Shown piece by piece: positions 1 through 9,187 of a stretch of DNA of 64,000 nt (positions within the stretch are counted from its first letter, which is position 1; every line of letters begins with the position of its first letter). This DNA is from Arthrobacter zhaoxinii. GTDB lineage: Bacteria; Actinomycetota; Actinomycetes; Actinomycetales; Micrococcaceae. The stretch is taken from positions 620,001 through 684,000 of the forward strand of contig NZ_JANFLT010000001.1 in the NCBI RefSeq assembly GCF_024385505.1, in the 5' to 3' direction. Under the pieces are notes generated by a model. It was not told where the DNA came from. It worked only from the letters and a program-made list of their open reading frames with translations, and did no database searches. Both the position numbers and the translations under genes were made by a program.

Positions 1-716
1 GCACGCTGTGCGTGGTACGCCAGGATCTGGAGTTCGGTTGCCATGTCCACCTTGCGGATCTGGACATCCTCCGGCGCCTGGAGCACCACGGGGGCAAAGT
101 TCAGGATGCTGGTTATGCCACACTCCACGAGTCGGTCGCATAGGTCCTGGGCCACCTCGGCAGGCACCGAGAGCACAGCCATGTTCGCCCTCGTCTTTGC
201 CAGTACATCCTCCAGCGAGTCCGCCGGGCTGATCCTCAGCCAGCCCACCTCCTGGCCGATCACCATCGGGTCGGCGTCCAACAGTGCCACCACCTCGAAG
301 CCCCGGGAGCCGAAACCGGGATAGCCTGCCAGCGCCCGGCCCAGGTTGCCTGCACCGACTATGGCCACCCGCCAGTTCAAGGTCAGGCCAAGCGCGGCGG
401 AAATCTGTCCGCTGAGATACAGGACGTCATACCCCACCCCCCGGGTCCCGTACGACCCCAGGTAGGACAGGTCCTTCCGGAGTTTGGGCGAATTCACGCC
501 GGCGGCTTCGGCAAGCTCCTCCGAGGACACCCGCTCTCTGCCGTCACTGAGCATGGCGGTCAGCGCACGGAGGTATATGGGCAGGCGGGCCAACGACGCC
601 GGCGGTATATGCCGCTGGGCAGCGGCACCTGCCGCCGGGGTTCCGGCAGGTGATTCGCCGTTCTCGGTTTCCCGCTCCAGCTCCGTGGGCTTTGAACGGA
701 TCTCGTCGGGTACCAT
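1..716 (-). CDS. rex: redox-sensing transcriptional repressor Rex (3' end cut by window edge)
   Basis: Rex represses fermentation and respiratory genes until a high NADH/NAD+ ratio releases it from DNA. Translating the minus strand from the ATG at 716 gives about 238 codons open to the window edge. An N-terminal winged-helix region (residues about 40-90, with LPIYLRAL and the SPKLRKDLSYLG recognition-helix segment) is followed by a Rossmann NADH domain with VGAGNLGRAL. A low-complexity 35-residue N-terminal extension precedes the HTH. The start codon overlaps the stop of the upstream glutaredoxin-like gene (TAATG), so the two are translationally coupled. Only the last few residues should be missing. 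The family assignment is firm from the motifs. Confidence 0.93.
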   Translation of the reverse strand, partial: MVPDEIRSKPTELERETENGESPAGTPAAGAAAQRHIPPASLARLPIYLRALTAMLSDGRERVSSEELAEAAGVNSPKLRKDLSYLGSYGTRGVGYDVLYLSGQISAALGLTLNWRVAIVGAGNLGRALAGYPGFGSRGFEVVALLDADPMVIGQEVGWLRISPADSLEDVLAKTRANMAVLSVPAEVAQDLCDRLVECGITSILNFAPVVLQAPEDVQIRKVDMATELQILAYHAQR

Positions 717-967
717 TACGCTCCCAGCAGACGCCGCAGCCGTGATTCGTCGATTGTCCAGAAGTCCCGCTGGACTCCGTCGATAAACAGCACAGGGATC
801 TCCTCGCCGAAGCGTGCGGCCAGTTCCGGTTCGTCTTCGGCACTGCGTTCCTGCCACGCAACACCAAGGTCCTCCCCCACGCGCTTGAGCACCAGCCTGG
901 CATCTTCACACAGGTGGCATCCCGGTCGGGTAAGGAGGACGACTTGCGGTCCGGCGGATTCGCTCAT
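716..967 (-). CDS. glutaredoxin family (DUF836-like) thiol protein
   Basis: Small 83-residue thioredoxin-fold protein. The active-site motif is PGCHLCEDA near residues 15-23, with a CxxC pair (CHLC), followed by a conserved EIPVLFIDG strand that carries the cis-proline. The start at 967 is chosen because GGAGG lies directly upstream; longer open reading into the divergent HAD gene is not supported. It overlaps rex by one base, so a redox-active thiol protein and a redox sensor share a transcript. The true substrate is unknown; general disulfide exchange is inferred from the fold. Confidence 0.85.
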   Translation of the reverse strand: MSESAGPQVVLLTRPGCHLCEDARLVLKRVGEDLGVAWQERSAEDEPELAARFGEEIPVLFIDGVQRDFWTIDESRLRRLLGA

Positions 968-1021
968 ACCTCCAAAATAGCCCCATATCGTCCTATTACC
1001 GCGCCCGGTACGGGTTTTGCG

Positions 1022-1027
1022 TAGACT
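1022..1027 (+). promoter_or_regulatory. putative -10 box of the HAD gene (leaderless)
   Basis: TAGACT lies 6 nt before the ATG at 1034 and there is no Shine-Dalgarno sequence. This places the predicted transcript start at the start codon. Confidence 0.5.
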
Positions 1028-1033
1028 CGAACC

Positions 1034-1846
1034 ATGCCCCGAGCCACTGTAGTCCGAGCCACCGGAACTACTCATGCTGCGGGCAAACCCGGCGAGGCCG
1101 CCTTTTTCGACGTCGACAATACGCTGATGCGGGGCGCGAGCCTGTTCCACGTGGGCCGGAAAATGTACCAGCGAAAAGTCTTCACGATTCGTGAAGCGGC
1201 CGGATTCGCGAGCAAGCAGCTGAGATTCATGCTGCAGGGGGAAAACCTCAAAGACGTCCACTCCGTCCGGGATGCTGCACTGGCTTTCGCCACCGGACTC
1301 TCCTCGGAGGATGTCCGCACGCTCGGCGAAGAAGTCTACGACGAGATGATCGTGTCCAAGATCTGGCCCGGCACGCGGGCGCTGACCCAGCAGCACATGG
1401 AATCCGGCCGGCCCGTCTGGCTGGTGACTGGAACTCCCATTGAAGTTGCCTCCGTCATCGCCAGCCGGCTCAACCTCACCGGCGCCCTCGGCACCGTCAG
1501 CGAGGTCACCGACGGCATGTACACCGGACGCCTGGTCGGCGAATTCCTCCACGGACCGGCCAAGGCGGCCGGCGTCCGGGCGCTGGCGGAAAAGGAAGGC
1601 CTGGACCTGCAGAGCTGCTGGGCGTACAGCGATTCCTACAACGACGTTCCGATGCTGAGCATGGTGGGGCATCCGGTGGCGATCAATCCGGATGCCCGTC
1701 TTCGCCGTCATGCCCGCGACCGCAACTGGCCCGTGTATGACTTCCGCTCCGGCCGCAGGGCGGCGACGCTGGGCCTGAAGTCGGCCACCGTCGCAGGGGC
1801 CGGCTACGGCCTGTGGCGGGGATTCTCCTGGGTCCGGGACCGCTGA
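1034..1846 (+). CDS. HAD-IB family hydrolase (SerB-like phosphatase)
   Basis: Predicted 270-residue soluble phosphatase of the haloacid dehalogenase superfamily, subfamily IB. Motif I is DVDNT at residues 26-30 (nucleophile Asp26, acid/base Asp28). Motif II is WLVTGTP, and motif IV is the acidic stretch SYNDVPML late in the protein. A short hydrophobic or basic C-terminus follows. The substrate cannot be read from sequence; phosphoserine-type or lipid-phosphate substrates are both known in this subfamily. It is divergent from the glutaredoxin/rex pair. The ATG at 1034 is supported by a -10-like TAGACT exactly 6 nt upstream, with no ribosome binding site, suggesting a leaderless message. Confidence 0.85.
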   Translation: MPRATVVRATGTTHAAGKPGEAAFFDVDNTLMRGASLFHVGRKMYQRKVFTIREAAGFASKQLRFMLQGENLKDVHSVRDAALAFATGLSSEDVRTLGEEVYDEMIVSKIWPGTRALTQQHMESGRPVWLVTGTPIEVASVIASRLNLTGALGTVSEVTDGMYTGRLVGEFLHGPAKAAGVRALAEKEGLDLQSCWAYSDSYNDVPMLSMVGHPVAINPDARLRRHARDRNWPVYDFRSGRRAATLGLKSATVAGAGYGLWRGFSWVRDR

Positions 1847-1873
1847 CCGTTACGCATCACGCGTTAAAAACCG

Positions 1874-1905
1874 GAGCCCGCCTATCCGTGAGGACTGGCG
1901 GGCTC
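1874..1905 (-). terminator. terminator of the bS22-type gene
   Basis: A 9-bp perfect stem (GAGCCCGCC / GGCGGGCTC) is followed on the minus strand by CGG and five Ts (A-run at 1866-1870 on the plus strand). It sits about 65 nt after the bS22 stop codon and past the end of the convergent HAD gene. Confidence 0.65.
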
Positions 1906-1970
1906 TGCCGTAGCGGATCCGAGACTGCATTTGCAGCCGCGGAACCGTTACAGCGGTCGCTGAGAAGGGT

Positions 1971-2069
1971 CTACTTCTTATTGCGACGCTGGTGACGGGT
2001 CTTGCGAAGCAGCTTGCGGTGCTTCTTCTTGGCCATACGCTTGCGGCGCTTCTTGATTACTGAACCCAC
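1971..2069 (-). CDS. small ribosomal protein bS22-like (AURKAIP1/COX24 domain)
   Basis: A 32-residue extremely basic peptide beginning with a GTG codon and reading GSVIKKRRKRMAKKKHRK at the start. About half of its residues are Lys or Arg. It matches the actinobacterial AURKAIP1/COX24-domain proteins, of which the mycobacterial member was identified as the ribosomal protein bS22. A Shine-Dalgarno-like GTGAGGA precedes the GTG at 2069. It is monocistronic, with its own terminator downstream. The gene is easily missed because of its size; the assignment is strong because nearly every residue follows the family pattern. Confidence 0.88.
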   Translation of the reverse strand: MGSVIKKRRKRMAKKKHRKLLRKTRHQRRNKK

Positions 2070-2275
2070 AGAGTCCTCACAAACTTATTAGGAGTCACCG
2101 GCCTCCATCCCCTGCTGCCGTGGGCGCAGGGGCTAAATGCCGGTAGTTACTGGCGACGATTAAAACGTTCCTTAACAGGGTACAGCTTCGACGCTGTGGA
2201 ATTTGACAGCCGGCAACTGCAGCCGGAAACAGCCGTTCCCGCACTGTTCATCGGCGCCGCCCACCGGAAGCAGCG

Positions 2276-2488
2276 CTAGGCCGAGTCCGAACGGCGGTCA
2301 ATGACGGCGTCGCGCAGCACCTTCTGAACGGCCGATTCCGGTACACGGTAAGACCGGCCGAAACGGACTGCCGGCAGTTCGCCGGAATGCACCAGGCGGT
2401 ACACGGTCATCTTGGAGACGCGCATAACACCGGCGACTTCCGATACCGTCAGAAACCGCACATCCGAGAAGTTTCCCTCGTCTGCCAT
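2276..2488 (-). CDS. small helix-turn-helix (excisionase/MerR-fold) DNA-binding protein
   Basis: A 70-residue single-domain protein. TVSEVAGVMRVSKMTVYRLV forms the helix-turn-helix, followed by the wing segment AVRFGRSYRVPESAV. This is the excisionase-family HTH fold also used by actinobacterial developmental regulators such as BldC. There is no integrase or attachment site nearby, so it is taken as a chromosomal regulator, not a phage excisionase. A ribosome binding site (AGGAACGGG) precedes the ATG. Its position between bS22 and gdhA gives no clear clue to its targets. Confidence 0.8.
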   Translation of the reverse strand: MADEGNFSDVRFLTVSEVAGVMRVSKMTVYRLVHSGELPAVRFGRSYRVPESAVQKVLRDAVIDRRSDSA

Positions 2489-2685
2489 TTAGTCCCGTTC
2501 CTTTGCTCATTGCCGCTGCTCCCCGCAGCAAGCCAATGGGAGCACCTGTGGCTGAAGGACATCGCCTTACCGGCCTGTTGCGACGTGCGTCACTGATGGC
2601 CCCGTATGGTCCCTACTGTAGTGGCAGGAGTAACCATAGTGGAAGTTCTTTCGGCAGCCGCAGGCAGGGACGGAGCAAGCCGGCC

Positions 2686-4035
<1,350 letters not shown>

Positions 4036-4129
4036 TTAGAGGTAGGGCTCCCCCGCTAAGGACTACGCTAGCCCCGCGGGCACTGGCGAAGCGATACAGG
4101 ACAGGCCCAATGGTCCGGCGGCCTCGCCC

Positions 4130-4618
4130 CTAGGGCCGGCGGCGGCGGAACTTGGGCAGCTGGCCGAACAGGTCCGCTGCCCGTTCCGCTGCACGGCCCA
4201 CGGTACGGCCGAGGTTCTGCACGCCCGCATCCGCAGGCAGCGGCGGCCGGGTTTCGGCGGCACCGGGCACCAGCGCACCGGCGGCAACGGCAGCAGCCGT
4301 GGCGCGCGGCGGCGTGGCCGGAACGGAGGCAAGGATCGGCGTCGTATCCGTGAGGGACGGGAGGTCGAAGGCCCGCAGCCACAGGACCATTTCCTCCAGC
4401 GGAGCAGTCTCCAGGGAGTAGAACCGGCGCTGGCCTTCGGCGCGCATGGAGACGAGCCCGGCTTCACGCAGCACCTTGAGGTGTTTGGAAACCGTGGGTT
4501 GGCTGACCTCAAGCTCCTCCACCAGCGTCCCTACGGACTTGTCGCCGGTACGCAGGGCGCCCAGGATTTCCCGCCGCGTACCTTCCGCGATTACTGCAAA
4601 CACATCGTCAAACACCAT
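4130..4618 (-). CDS. ArsR/SmtB family winged-helix regulator
   Basis: 162 residues. The N-terminal 90 residues carry the ArsR winged helix: RREILGALRTGDKSVGTLVEELEVSQPTVSKHLKVLREAGLV is split here as a dimer helix and HTH, and the wing contains GQRRFYSLE. The C-terminal third is Ala/Pro-rich and low complexity. No metal-binding CxC pair is visible, so this is a non-metal-sensing member or uses an unrecognised site. The start at 4618 is favoured by a TAGGGT hexamer ending 7 nt before the ATG (leaderless). Targets are unknown; autoregulation is usual in the family. Confidence 0.85.
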   Translation of the reverse strand: MVFDDVFAVIAEGTRREILGALRTGDKSVGTLVEELEVSQPTVSKHLKVLREAGLVSMRAEGQRRFYSLETAPLEEMVLWLRAFDLPSLTDTTPILASVPATPPRATAAAVAAGALVPGAAETRPPLPADAGVQNLGRTVGRAAERAADLFGQLPKFRRRRP

Positions 4619-4625
4619 GGCATTT

Positions 4626-4631
4626 ACCCTA
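4626..4631 (-). promoter_or_regulatory. putative -10 box of the ArsR-type gene (leaderless)
   Basis: TAGGGT on the minus strand lies 7 nt before the ATG at 4618. It could instead serve as a weak AGGG ribosome binding site. Confidence 0.4.
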
Positions 4632-4720
4632 GCGGATCCGGACCCCGGAGCATCCCGGAGGAACGCCGGCTGGCCGCACGGGGCGGGGACCTCGGGAATG
4701 CTTTGCGCAGTTCTGCTGCT

Positions 4721-5083
4721 CTAGCGCACGCCGACCACGTTGTTGATGGCGTCCACTACCTGGTGCGGGTCTTCGACCGTGATCACGAGACGGTCATACC
4801 CCTCCGCCGGATCGAGTGTGATGACGACGGCGCGGTCGTATCCGGAGATATTCCAGAACTGCTTTTTTCCGCCGGAGTGGAAGGTACCGGACAGCTTTCC
4901 GGGAAGGCCCAGACCGGGACCGCGCCAGCCCTTCGGTTCGGCTCGCATACCTGGATCGAAGGTCGCTCCCCGGACGTGCTCAAGCGGAAACCGCAGGCGG
5001 CGCTTGAATGACCACATCTTGTTCAATCCGACCGGCTCGATTACGAGGTACCCGGGGGTGACGGTGACTTTGTTGCTGCTCAT
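4721..5083 (-). CDS. PH-like (bacterial pleckstrin-homology-like) hypothetical protein
   Basis: 120-residue soluble protein with an all-beta pattern (VTVTPGYLVIEPVG, LRFPLEHVRGATFDP, AVVITLDP, RLVITVEDP) ending in an amphipathic helix. This layout resembles bacterial PH-like domains of unknown function. It has no signal peptide, membrane segment or catalytic motif. It starts inside the stop codon of the upstream TetR gene (ATGA overlap), so the two are co-translated and probably functionally linked. No specific function can be assigned. Confidence 0.7.
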   Translation of the reverse strand: MSSNKVTVTPGYLVIEPVGLNKMWSFKRRLRFPLEHVRGATFDPGMRAEPKGWRGPGLGLPGKLSGTFHSGGKKQFWNISGYDRAVVITLDPAEGYDRLVITVEDPHQVVDAINNVVGVR

Positions 5084-5454
5084 GCCGAATCCTTCTCCTT
5101 GTGCAGCCCTGCGCGGGTCAGCAGGCGCCTGCCTAGTTGCTCTCCGGTAATGCCGTGCGCTTCGAGAAGACCCGCGATCCGCTCGCGGACACGCTGGTCG
5201 GTGGGGGCGAGTTCGAGCAATCCGACCAGGATCACGTCGAGACTTTCATCCGAGCCGCTTGCCGGGTCGACCGCATCGAGAACCCGCAGAAACAGCCCGT
5301 GCTTGCTCCCGAAGACCCCATACAGGCTGCCCCGATGCACTCCCGTTGCTTCGACAAGATGGTCTACCGAGGTAGACGCATATCCCCGCTGCCGGAACAC
5401 CGCCGCGGCGGCATCCACTGCACCCGTTTCCTCAAACATCCGTGGACGACCCAT
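5080..5454 (-). CDS. short TetR/AcrR family regulator
   Basis: About 124 residues, against roughly 180-220 for typical TetR proteins. The HTH region is complete: MGRPRMFEE at the start, TSVDHLVEATGVHRGSLYGVFGSKHGLF as the HTH and following helix. The ligand-binding C-terminal domain is strongly shortened. The start at 5454 is preferred over an in-frame ATG 21 nt upstream because a good promoter (TTGACT, 17 nt, TATTCT) places transcription initiation at 5454, giving a leaderless message; the upstream ATG lies inside that promoter. It overlaps the PH-like gene by 4 nt. Autorepression through a dyad in the promoter spacer is inferred. Confidence 0.82.
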   Translation of the reverse strand: MGRPRMFEETGAVDAAAAVFRQRGYASTSVDHLVEATGVHRGSLYGVFGSKHGLFLRVLDAVDPASGSDESLDVILVGLLELAPTDQRVRERIAGLLEAHGITGEQLGRRLLTRAGLHKEKDSA

Positions 5455-5460
5455 GGTTTG

Positions 5461-5489
5461 AGAATAATCATTCAAGAACGAACAGTCAA
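5461..5489 (-). promoter_or_regulatory. promoter with embedded dyad operator for the TetR/PH-like pair
   Basis: On the minus strand, -35 TTGACT (5484-5489), a 17-nt spacer and -10 TATTCT (5461-5466) end 6 nt before the ATG at 5454. The spacer holds an interrupted dyad TCgTTC-TT-GAAtGA (5468-5481; lower case marks the mismatched pair). A repressor bound there would block the promoter. Confidence 0.6.
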
Positions 5490-5538
5490 GAAAAGATTTT
5501 CGCTGTTGCCCCGCCGGCAGCCTCCGGCCAGCAACCGG

Positions 5539-6747
5539 CTAGTCGAACCACGGATCGAGTCCGTGCAGCGGGAACAGTTCCTTGCGGGTGGCCATGACGG
5601 TCCGGTCAATCTCGTCGTTCGGGTCGTAGCCCACTTCCCAGGACCGCCACCAGAGGTCAGCTCCGTCGCCCAGCGTCTCGCCGGTTTTCACTCCGTGCTT
5701 TTCCAGCACATAGTCCCGCCAGGCCTCGGGCAGCGGGGTGGCGGGACGGACCCGCCCGTTGGCGGCCACCGACATCAGCAGCGCCCAGGACCGCGGCACC
5801 ACGGAGGCCACGTTGTAGCCGCCTCCGCCGGTGGCGATCCAGCGGCCTTCGCACAGCCGGCCGGCCAGGTCGCTGATGGTCAGGGCGGCCTGCCGCTGGG
5901 CCTCCACGCTGATCCGCAGCGCGGTCATGGGATCATCCTTGTGGCTGTCGCAGCCGTGCTGGCTGACAATTACTTCCGGAGCGAACGCTTCGGTCAGCTG
6001 GGGAACCACCGCGTGGAAGGCCCGCAGCCAGCCGGCGTCCGTGGTGCGTGCCGGAACGGCAATGTTGACAGCGGTTCCTTCCGCTGCCTTGCCGCCGGTT
6101 TCATTGGCGAATCCCGTCCCCGGAAACAGGGTCAGGCCGCTTTCGTGCAGCGAAATGGTCATCACGCGCGGATCGTCCCAGAAAATGTTCTGCGTTCCGT
6201 CGCCGTGGTGGGCGTCGACGTCGATGTACACCACCCGCTGCACGCCGTTGGCGAGGAGCCGCGCGACGGCGGCCGCGGCGTCGTTGTACACGCAGAAGCC
6301 GGACGCTTTTTCATAGCCGGCATGATGCATCCCGCCGGCGAAGTTCACCGCGTGCGTCGCCTCGCCGGACAGGATGGCGTCGGCGGCGGCCAGGGAACCG
6401 CCGACCAGCCGGGCACTGGCCTCGTGCATGCCGGCGAAGGCGGGGGTGTCCTCGGTGCCCAGCCCCAGCAGCGTATTGCAGTTCTCCGGATCGGCGCCGG
6501 CGGCCTGCACGGCGCTGATGTAGTCGTAGCCGTGGACGGTCAGCAGATCGGCGGCGGAGGCGACATAGGGTTCGGCCATCCGGACGCCTTCGAGGTCGAA
6601 AAGCCCCAGCTCACGGGCCAGCCGGGCGGTAAGATCCAGGCGCACCGGGCTCATCGGGTGGCCTGCACCGAAGTCGTAAGCCAGCATGGATTCATCCCAG
6701 ACAATGCACGTCGGCATAATGGGAAGGCTTAGCCCGGAACTGATCAT
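5539..6747 (-). CDS. acuC: acetoin utilization protein AcuC, histone-deacetylase family
   Basis: 402-residue zinc hydrolase of the arginase/deacetylase fold. Active-site signatures are GGMHHAGYEKASGFCVYND (catalytic His pair at residues 141-142) and IDVDAHHGDGTQ (zinc ligands and catalytic residues around 176-183), with the GGGGYN loop near the C-terminus. In Bacillus, AcuC removes the acetyl group that inactivates acetyl-CoA synthetase. An acs gene 30 kb away makes the same role plausible here, but this is inference. A TAGCCT box 6 nt before the ATG suggests a leaderless start at 6747; a second ATG at 6717 also fits. Confidence 0.88.
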   Translation of the reverse strand: MISSGLSLPIMPTCIVWDESMLAYDFGAGHPMSPVRLDLTARLARELGLFDLEGVRMAEPYVASAADLLTVHGYDYISAVQAAGADPENCNTLLGLGTEDTPAFAGMHEASARLVGGSLAAADAILSGEATHAVNFAGGMHHAGYEKASGFCVYNDAAAAVARLLANGVQRVVYIDVDAHHGDGTQNIFWDDPRVMTISLHESGLTLFPGTGFANETGGKAAEGTAVNIAVPARTTDAGWLRAFHAVVPQLTEAFAPEVIVSQHGCDSHKDDPMTALRISVEAQRQAALTISDLAGRLCEGRWIATGGGGYNVASVVPRSWALLMSVAANGRVRPATPLPEAWRDYVLEKHGVKTGETLGDGADLWWRSWEVGYDPNDEIDRTVMATRKELFPLHGLDPWFD

Positions 6748-6753
6748 GCAGAC

Positions 6754-6779
6754 AGGCTACGTGATGCGGGCGCTACTCT
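6754..6779. promoter_or_regulatory. back-to-back -10 boxes between acuC and ktrB
   Basis: Minus-strand TAGCCT (6754-6759) lies 6 nt from the acuC ATG. Plus-strand TACTCT (6774-6779) lies 14 nt away and points to ktrB, 7 nt before an in-frame GTG (6787). Confidence 0.4.
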
Positions 6780-6855
6780 GATATTGGTGTCCGCGCCCAT
6801 CTCACGGATAAGTACTCCTACTGTGCGGAACTACCGCGGAAAAGAACTGACCACC

Positions 6856-8265
6856 ATGGCCTTCCCACGGCAATCCCTGCTGGAGAAAGAGCAGCACAGC
6901 GGCTACGCCGTCGTTGCCGGGATCCGCGGGTTCGTGGGCCAGATGGTCACCGGCCGGCCCGCGCGGCTGGCGCTGATCGTCTTCAGCCTGGTCATCCTGC
7001 TGTTCACTGCCCTGCTGAGCCTGCCGGCCGCCTCCAGCAGCGGAGAATCCGCGCCGCTGCACGATGCCTTCTTTACCGCTGTCTCGGCGGTCTGCGTCAC
7101 CGGCCTGACGGTGGTCTCCACCGCCACCTACTGGTCCACGTTCGGGCAGGTGCTGATCCTGATCGCGATCCAGGTGGGCGGCCTGGGCATCCTGACCCTG
7201 GCTTCGCTGCTGGCCCTGGCCGTGAACAAGCGGCTCGGCGTCCGCGGGAAGCTCATGGCGCAGGAGGGCATGAACACCGGCCGGCTCGGCGAGGTAGGCC
7301 ACCTGCTCCGCATTGTCTTCAGCACCGCCGTCGTTATTGAGCTGGCCCTCGCCCTGGTCATGGCACCGCGCTTCATGATCCTGGGCGAGTCCCCCGGCCA
7401 GGCCATCTGGCATGCGGTCTTCTACTCGATCTCTGCGTTCAACAACGCCGGTTTCACTCCGCACTCCGACGGCCTGGTGCCGTATGAGGAGGACCTGTGG
7501 ATCCTGGTGCCGCTGATGCTGGGTGTGTTCATCGGGTCGCTCGGCTTCCCTGTCATCATGGTCCTGCTGCAGACCCGTGCGCGGGTCAGCAAATGGAACC
7601 TGCACACCAAGCTGACGATACTGGTGTCCTCCATCCTGCTGATGGCCGGTGCCGTGATCTGGGGTGCATTCGAGTGGTTCAATAGCCGCACCATTGGGGA
7701 CCTATCCCTGGGCGACAAGATCATCCACTCGATCTTCGCCTCGGTGATGACCCGCTCCGGCGGCTTCAACCTGGTGTCCATGACGGATCTGGACTCCAGC
7801 ACCCTGCTCATCACCGACATGCTGATGTTCGCCGGCGGCGGTTCCGCTTCTACGGCGGGCGGCATCAAGGTCACCACCATCGCCGTCCTGTTCCTTGCCG
7901 TAGTGGCCGAAGCCCGCGGCGACGCCGATGTCCGCGCCTTCGGCCGCACCATCCCCCAGGGCGCCATGCGGGTCGCCATCTCGGTGACCATCCTGGGTGC
8001 CACACTGGTTGCGGTCGCCACGTCCGCACTCCTGGTCATCACGGATGAGTCCCTGGAGCCGGTTCTCTTCGAGGTGATTTCCGCCTTCGCCACGGTGGGG
8101 CTAAGCACCGGCCTCAGCGAGGCGCTGCCGCCCTCGGGCAAATACGTCCTATCGATGCTGATGTTCGCCGGACGCGTCGGCACCATCACCCTTGCCGCGG
8201 CCCTCGCCGTGCGCCACCGCAACACCCTTTACCACTACCCCGAAGAAAGGCCGATCATTGGCTGA
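6856..8265 (+). CDS. ktrB: Trk/Ktr-type potassium uptake channel subunit
   Basis: 469-residue integral membrane protein of the TrkH/KtrB superfamily with the fourfold M1-P-M2 layout. The selectivity-filter loops are recognisable as VCVTGL, FNNAGF, MTRSGGF and ATVGLSTG. It forms the ion path gated by the downstream cytosolic subunit. The ATG at 6856 is preferred because codons between an upstream in-frame GTG (6787) and 6856 are AT-rich at third positions, unlike the rest of the gene. A possible -10 (TACTCT at 6774-6779) would give either a 69-nt leader or a leaderless GTG start. The 3' end overlaps ktrA by 8 nt. Confidence 0.92.
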   Translation: MAFPRQSLLEKEQHSGYAVVAGIRGFVGQMVTGRPARLALIVFSLVILLFTALLSLPAASSSGESAPLHDAFFTAVSAVCVTGLTVVSTATYWSTFGQVLILIAIQVGGLGILTLASLLALAVNKRLGVRGKLMAQEGMNTGRLGEVGHLLRIVFSTAVVIELALALVMAPRFMILGESPGQAIWHAVFYSISAFNNAGFTPHSDGLVPYEEDLWILVPLMLGVFIGSLGFPVIMVLLQTRARVSKWNLHTKLTILVSSILLMAGAVIWGAFEWFNSRTIGDLSLGDKIIHSIFASVMTRSGGFNLVSMTDLDSSTLLITDMLMFAGGGSASTAGGIKVTTIAVLFLAVVAEARGDADVRAFGRTIPQGAMRVAISVTILGATLVAVATSALLVITDESLEPVLFEVISAFATVGLSTGLSEALPPSGKYVLSMLMFAGRVGTITLAAALAVRHRNTLYHYPEERPIIG

Positions 8266-8926
8266 CAGACCTCCCCACAATGCCCCGGTGCTGGTCATCG
8301 GACTGGGCCGCTTCGGTGCAGCCACCGCCGAGCAGCTGGTCCGGCAGGGCCGCGAAGTCCTGGCCGTGGAACGCGATCCGGCGCTGGTGCAGAAGGCCTC
8401 GGGCCTGCTCACGCACGTGGTCCAGGCGGACGCGACGAACATCGAGGCACTCAAGCAGCTGGGCGCCGAGGACTTCTCTGCCGCCGTCGTGGGCGTGGGA
8501 ACCTCGATCGAGTCCAGCGTGCTCATCACCGTGAACCTGGTGGACCTGGGCATCGAGCACCTGTGGGTCAAGGCCATCACCCCGGCGCACGGCAAGATCC
8601 TCACCCGCATCGGCGCCAACCACGTGATCTATCCGGAGGCCGACGCCGGCCGGCGGGCCGCGCACCTGGTGGGCGGCCGGATGCTGGACTTCATCGAGTT
8701 CGACGACGGTTTTGCGATCGTAAAAATGTACCCGCCCAAGGAGACGCAGGGCTTCACCCTGGGCGAGTCCAATGTGCGGGCCAAGTACGGCGTCACTGTC
8801 GTCGGGGTGAAATCCCCCGGCGAGGACTTCACCTACGCGCAGCCGACCACGAAGGTCTCCAGCCGCGACACCCTGATCGTGTCCGGCCACGTGGATCTGC
8901 TCGAGCGGTTCGCCGCACGACCGTAG
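8258..8926 (+). CDS. ktrA: Trk/Ktr-type potassium uptake regulatory subunit (RCK/TrkA)
   Basis: 222-residue cytosolic gating subunit. The RCK-N domain begins with the dinucleotide site VIGLGRFG (Gly15, Gly17, Gly20) and an acidic residue in VLAVERDP at the end of the second strand. An RCK-C domain follows (TQGFTLGESNVRAKYGVTVVGV). The start is a TTG at 8258 inside the last codons of ktrB, with GAAAGG 7 nt upstream. Upstream in-frame codons would extend it far into ktrB without a ribosome site. ATP/ADP- or NAD(H)-dependent gating is known for the family. Confidence 0.92.
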   Translation: MADRPPHNAPVLVIGLGRFGAATAEQLVRQGREVLAVERDPALVQKASGLLTHVVQADATNIEALKQLGAEDFSAAVVGVGTSIESSVLITVNLVDLGIEHLWVKAITPAHGKILTRIGANHVIYPEADAGRRAAHLVGGRMLDFIEFDDGFAIVKMYPPKETQGFTLGESNVRAKYGVTVVGVKSPGEDFTYAQPTTKVSSRDTLIVSGHVDLLERFAARP

Positions 8927-9019
8927 GGTTCATGCGCTGCAGTGCCTGCCCCGGTGGTCCTGTGTGGCTACCGTGGTGGGTGCTGTGGTCGCCTGCTGCT
9001 GGGCGGTCCGCCTACGGGT

Positions 9020-9099
9020 CTGGCTCCGGCGGCAACGAAATTCCTTCGCTCGCAGAGCTCGCTTGGAATATTAAAGCCGCCTCCGCCAGACCCTACGGC
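9020..9099 (+). repeat. left copy of ~80 bp hairpin repeat (REP/MITE-like)
   Basis: Begins CTGGCTCCGGCGGC and ends CCAGACCCTACGGC. It is a near-perfect reverse complement of 9921-9999, with one 1-nt indel and two substitutions. The element is itself a long imperfect palindrome: outer arms CTGGC..GGCGGC pair with GCCGCC..GCCAG, inner arms contain ATTCC/GGAAT, and an apical GC-rich GAGCTC segment closes it. Confidence 0.85.
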
Positions 9100-9187
9100 G
9101 GCACGGTGCCTGCACACACCCTACGGTGGCGGAACGGTGCCTCTCGGTGCGGGCGCAGGTCATGCGCCGGAGCCAACCGGCGAGCTG

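Noticed and set aside
2276-2488. Excisionase-like HTH gene as a sign of an integrated element
   Set aside because: No integrase, attachment-site duplication or atypical neighbours; the fold is common in chromosomal actinobacterial regulators.
6787-6855. N-terminal extension of ktrB from the GTG at 6787
   Set aside because: The -10 spacing fits, but codons in this stretch are AT-rich in third position and unlike the rest of the gene; kept only as an alternative start.
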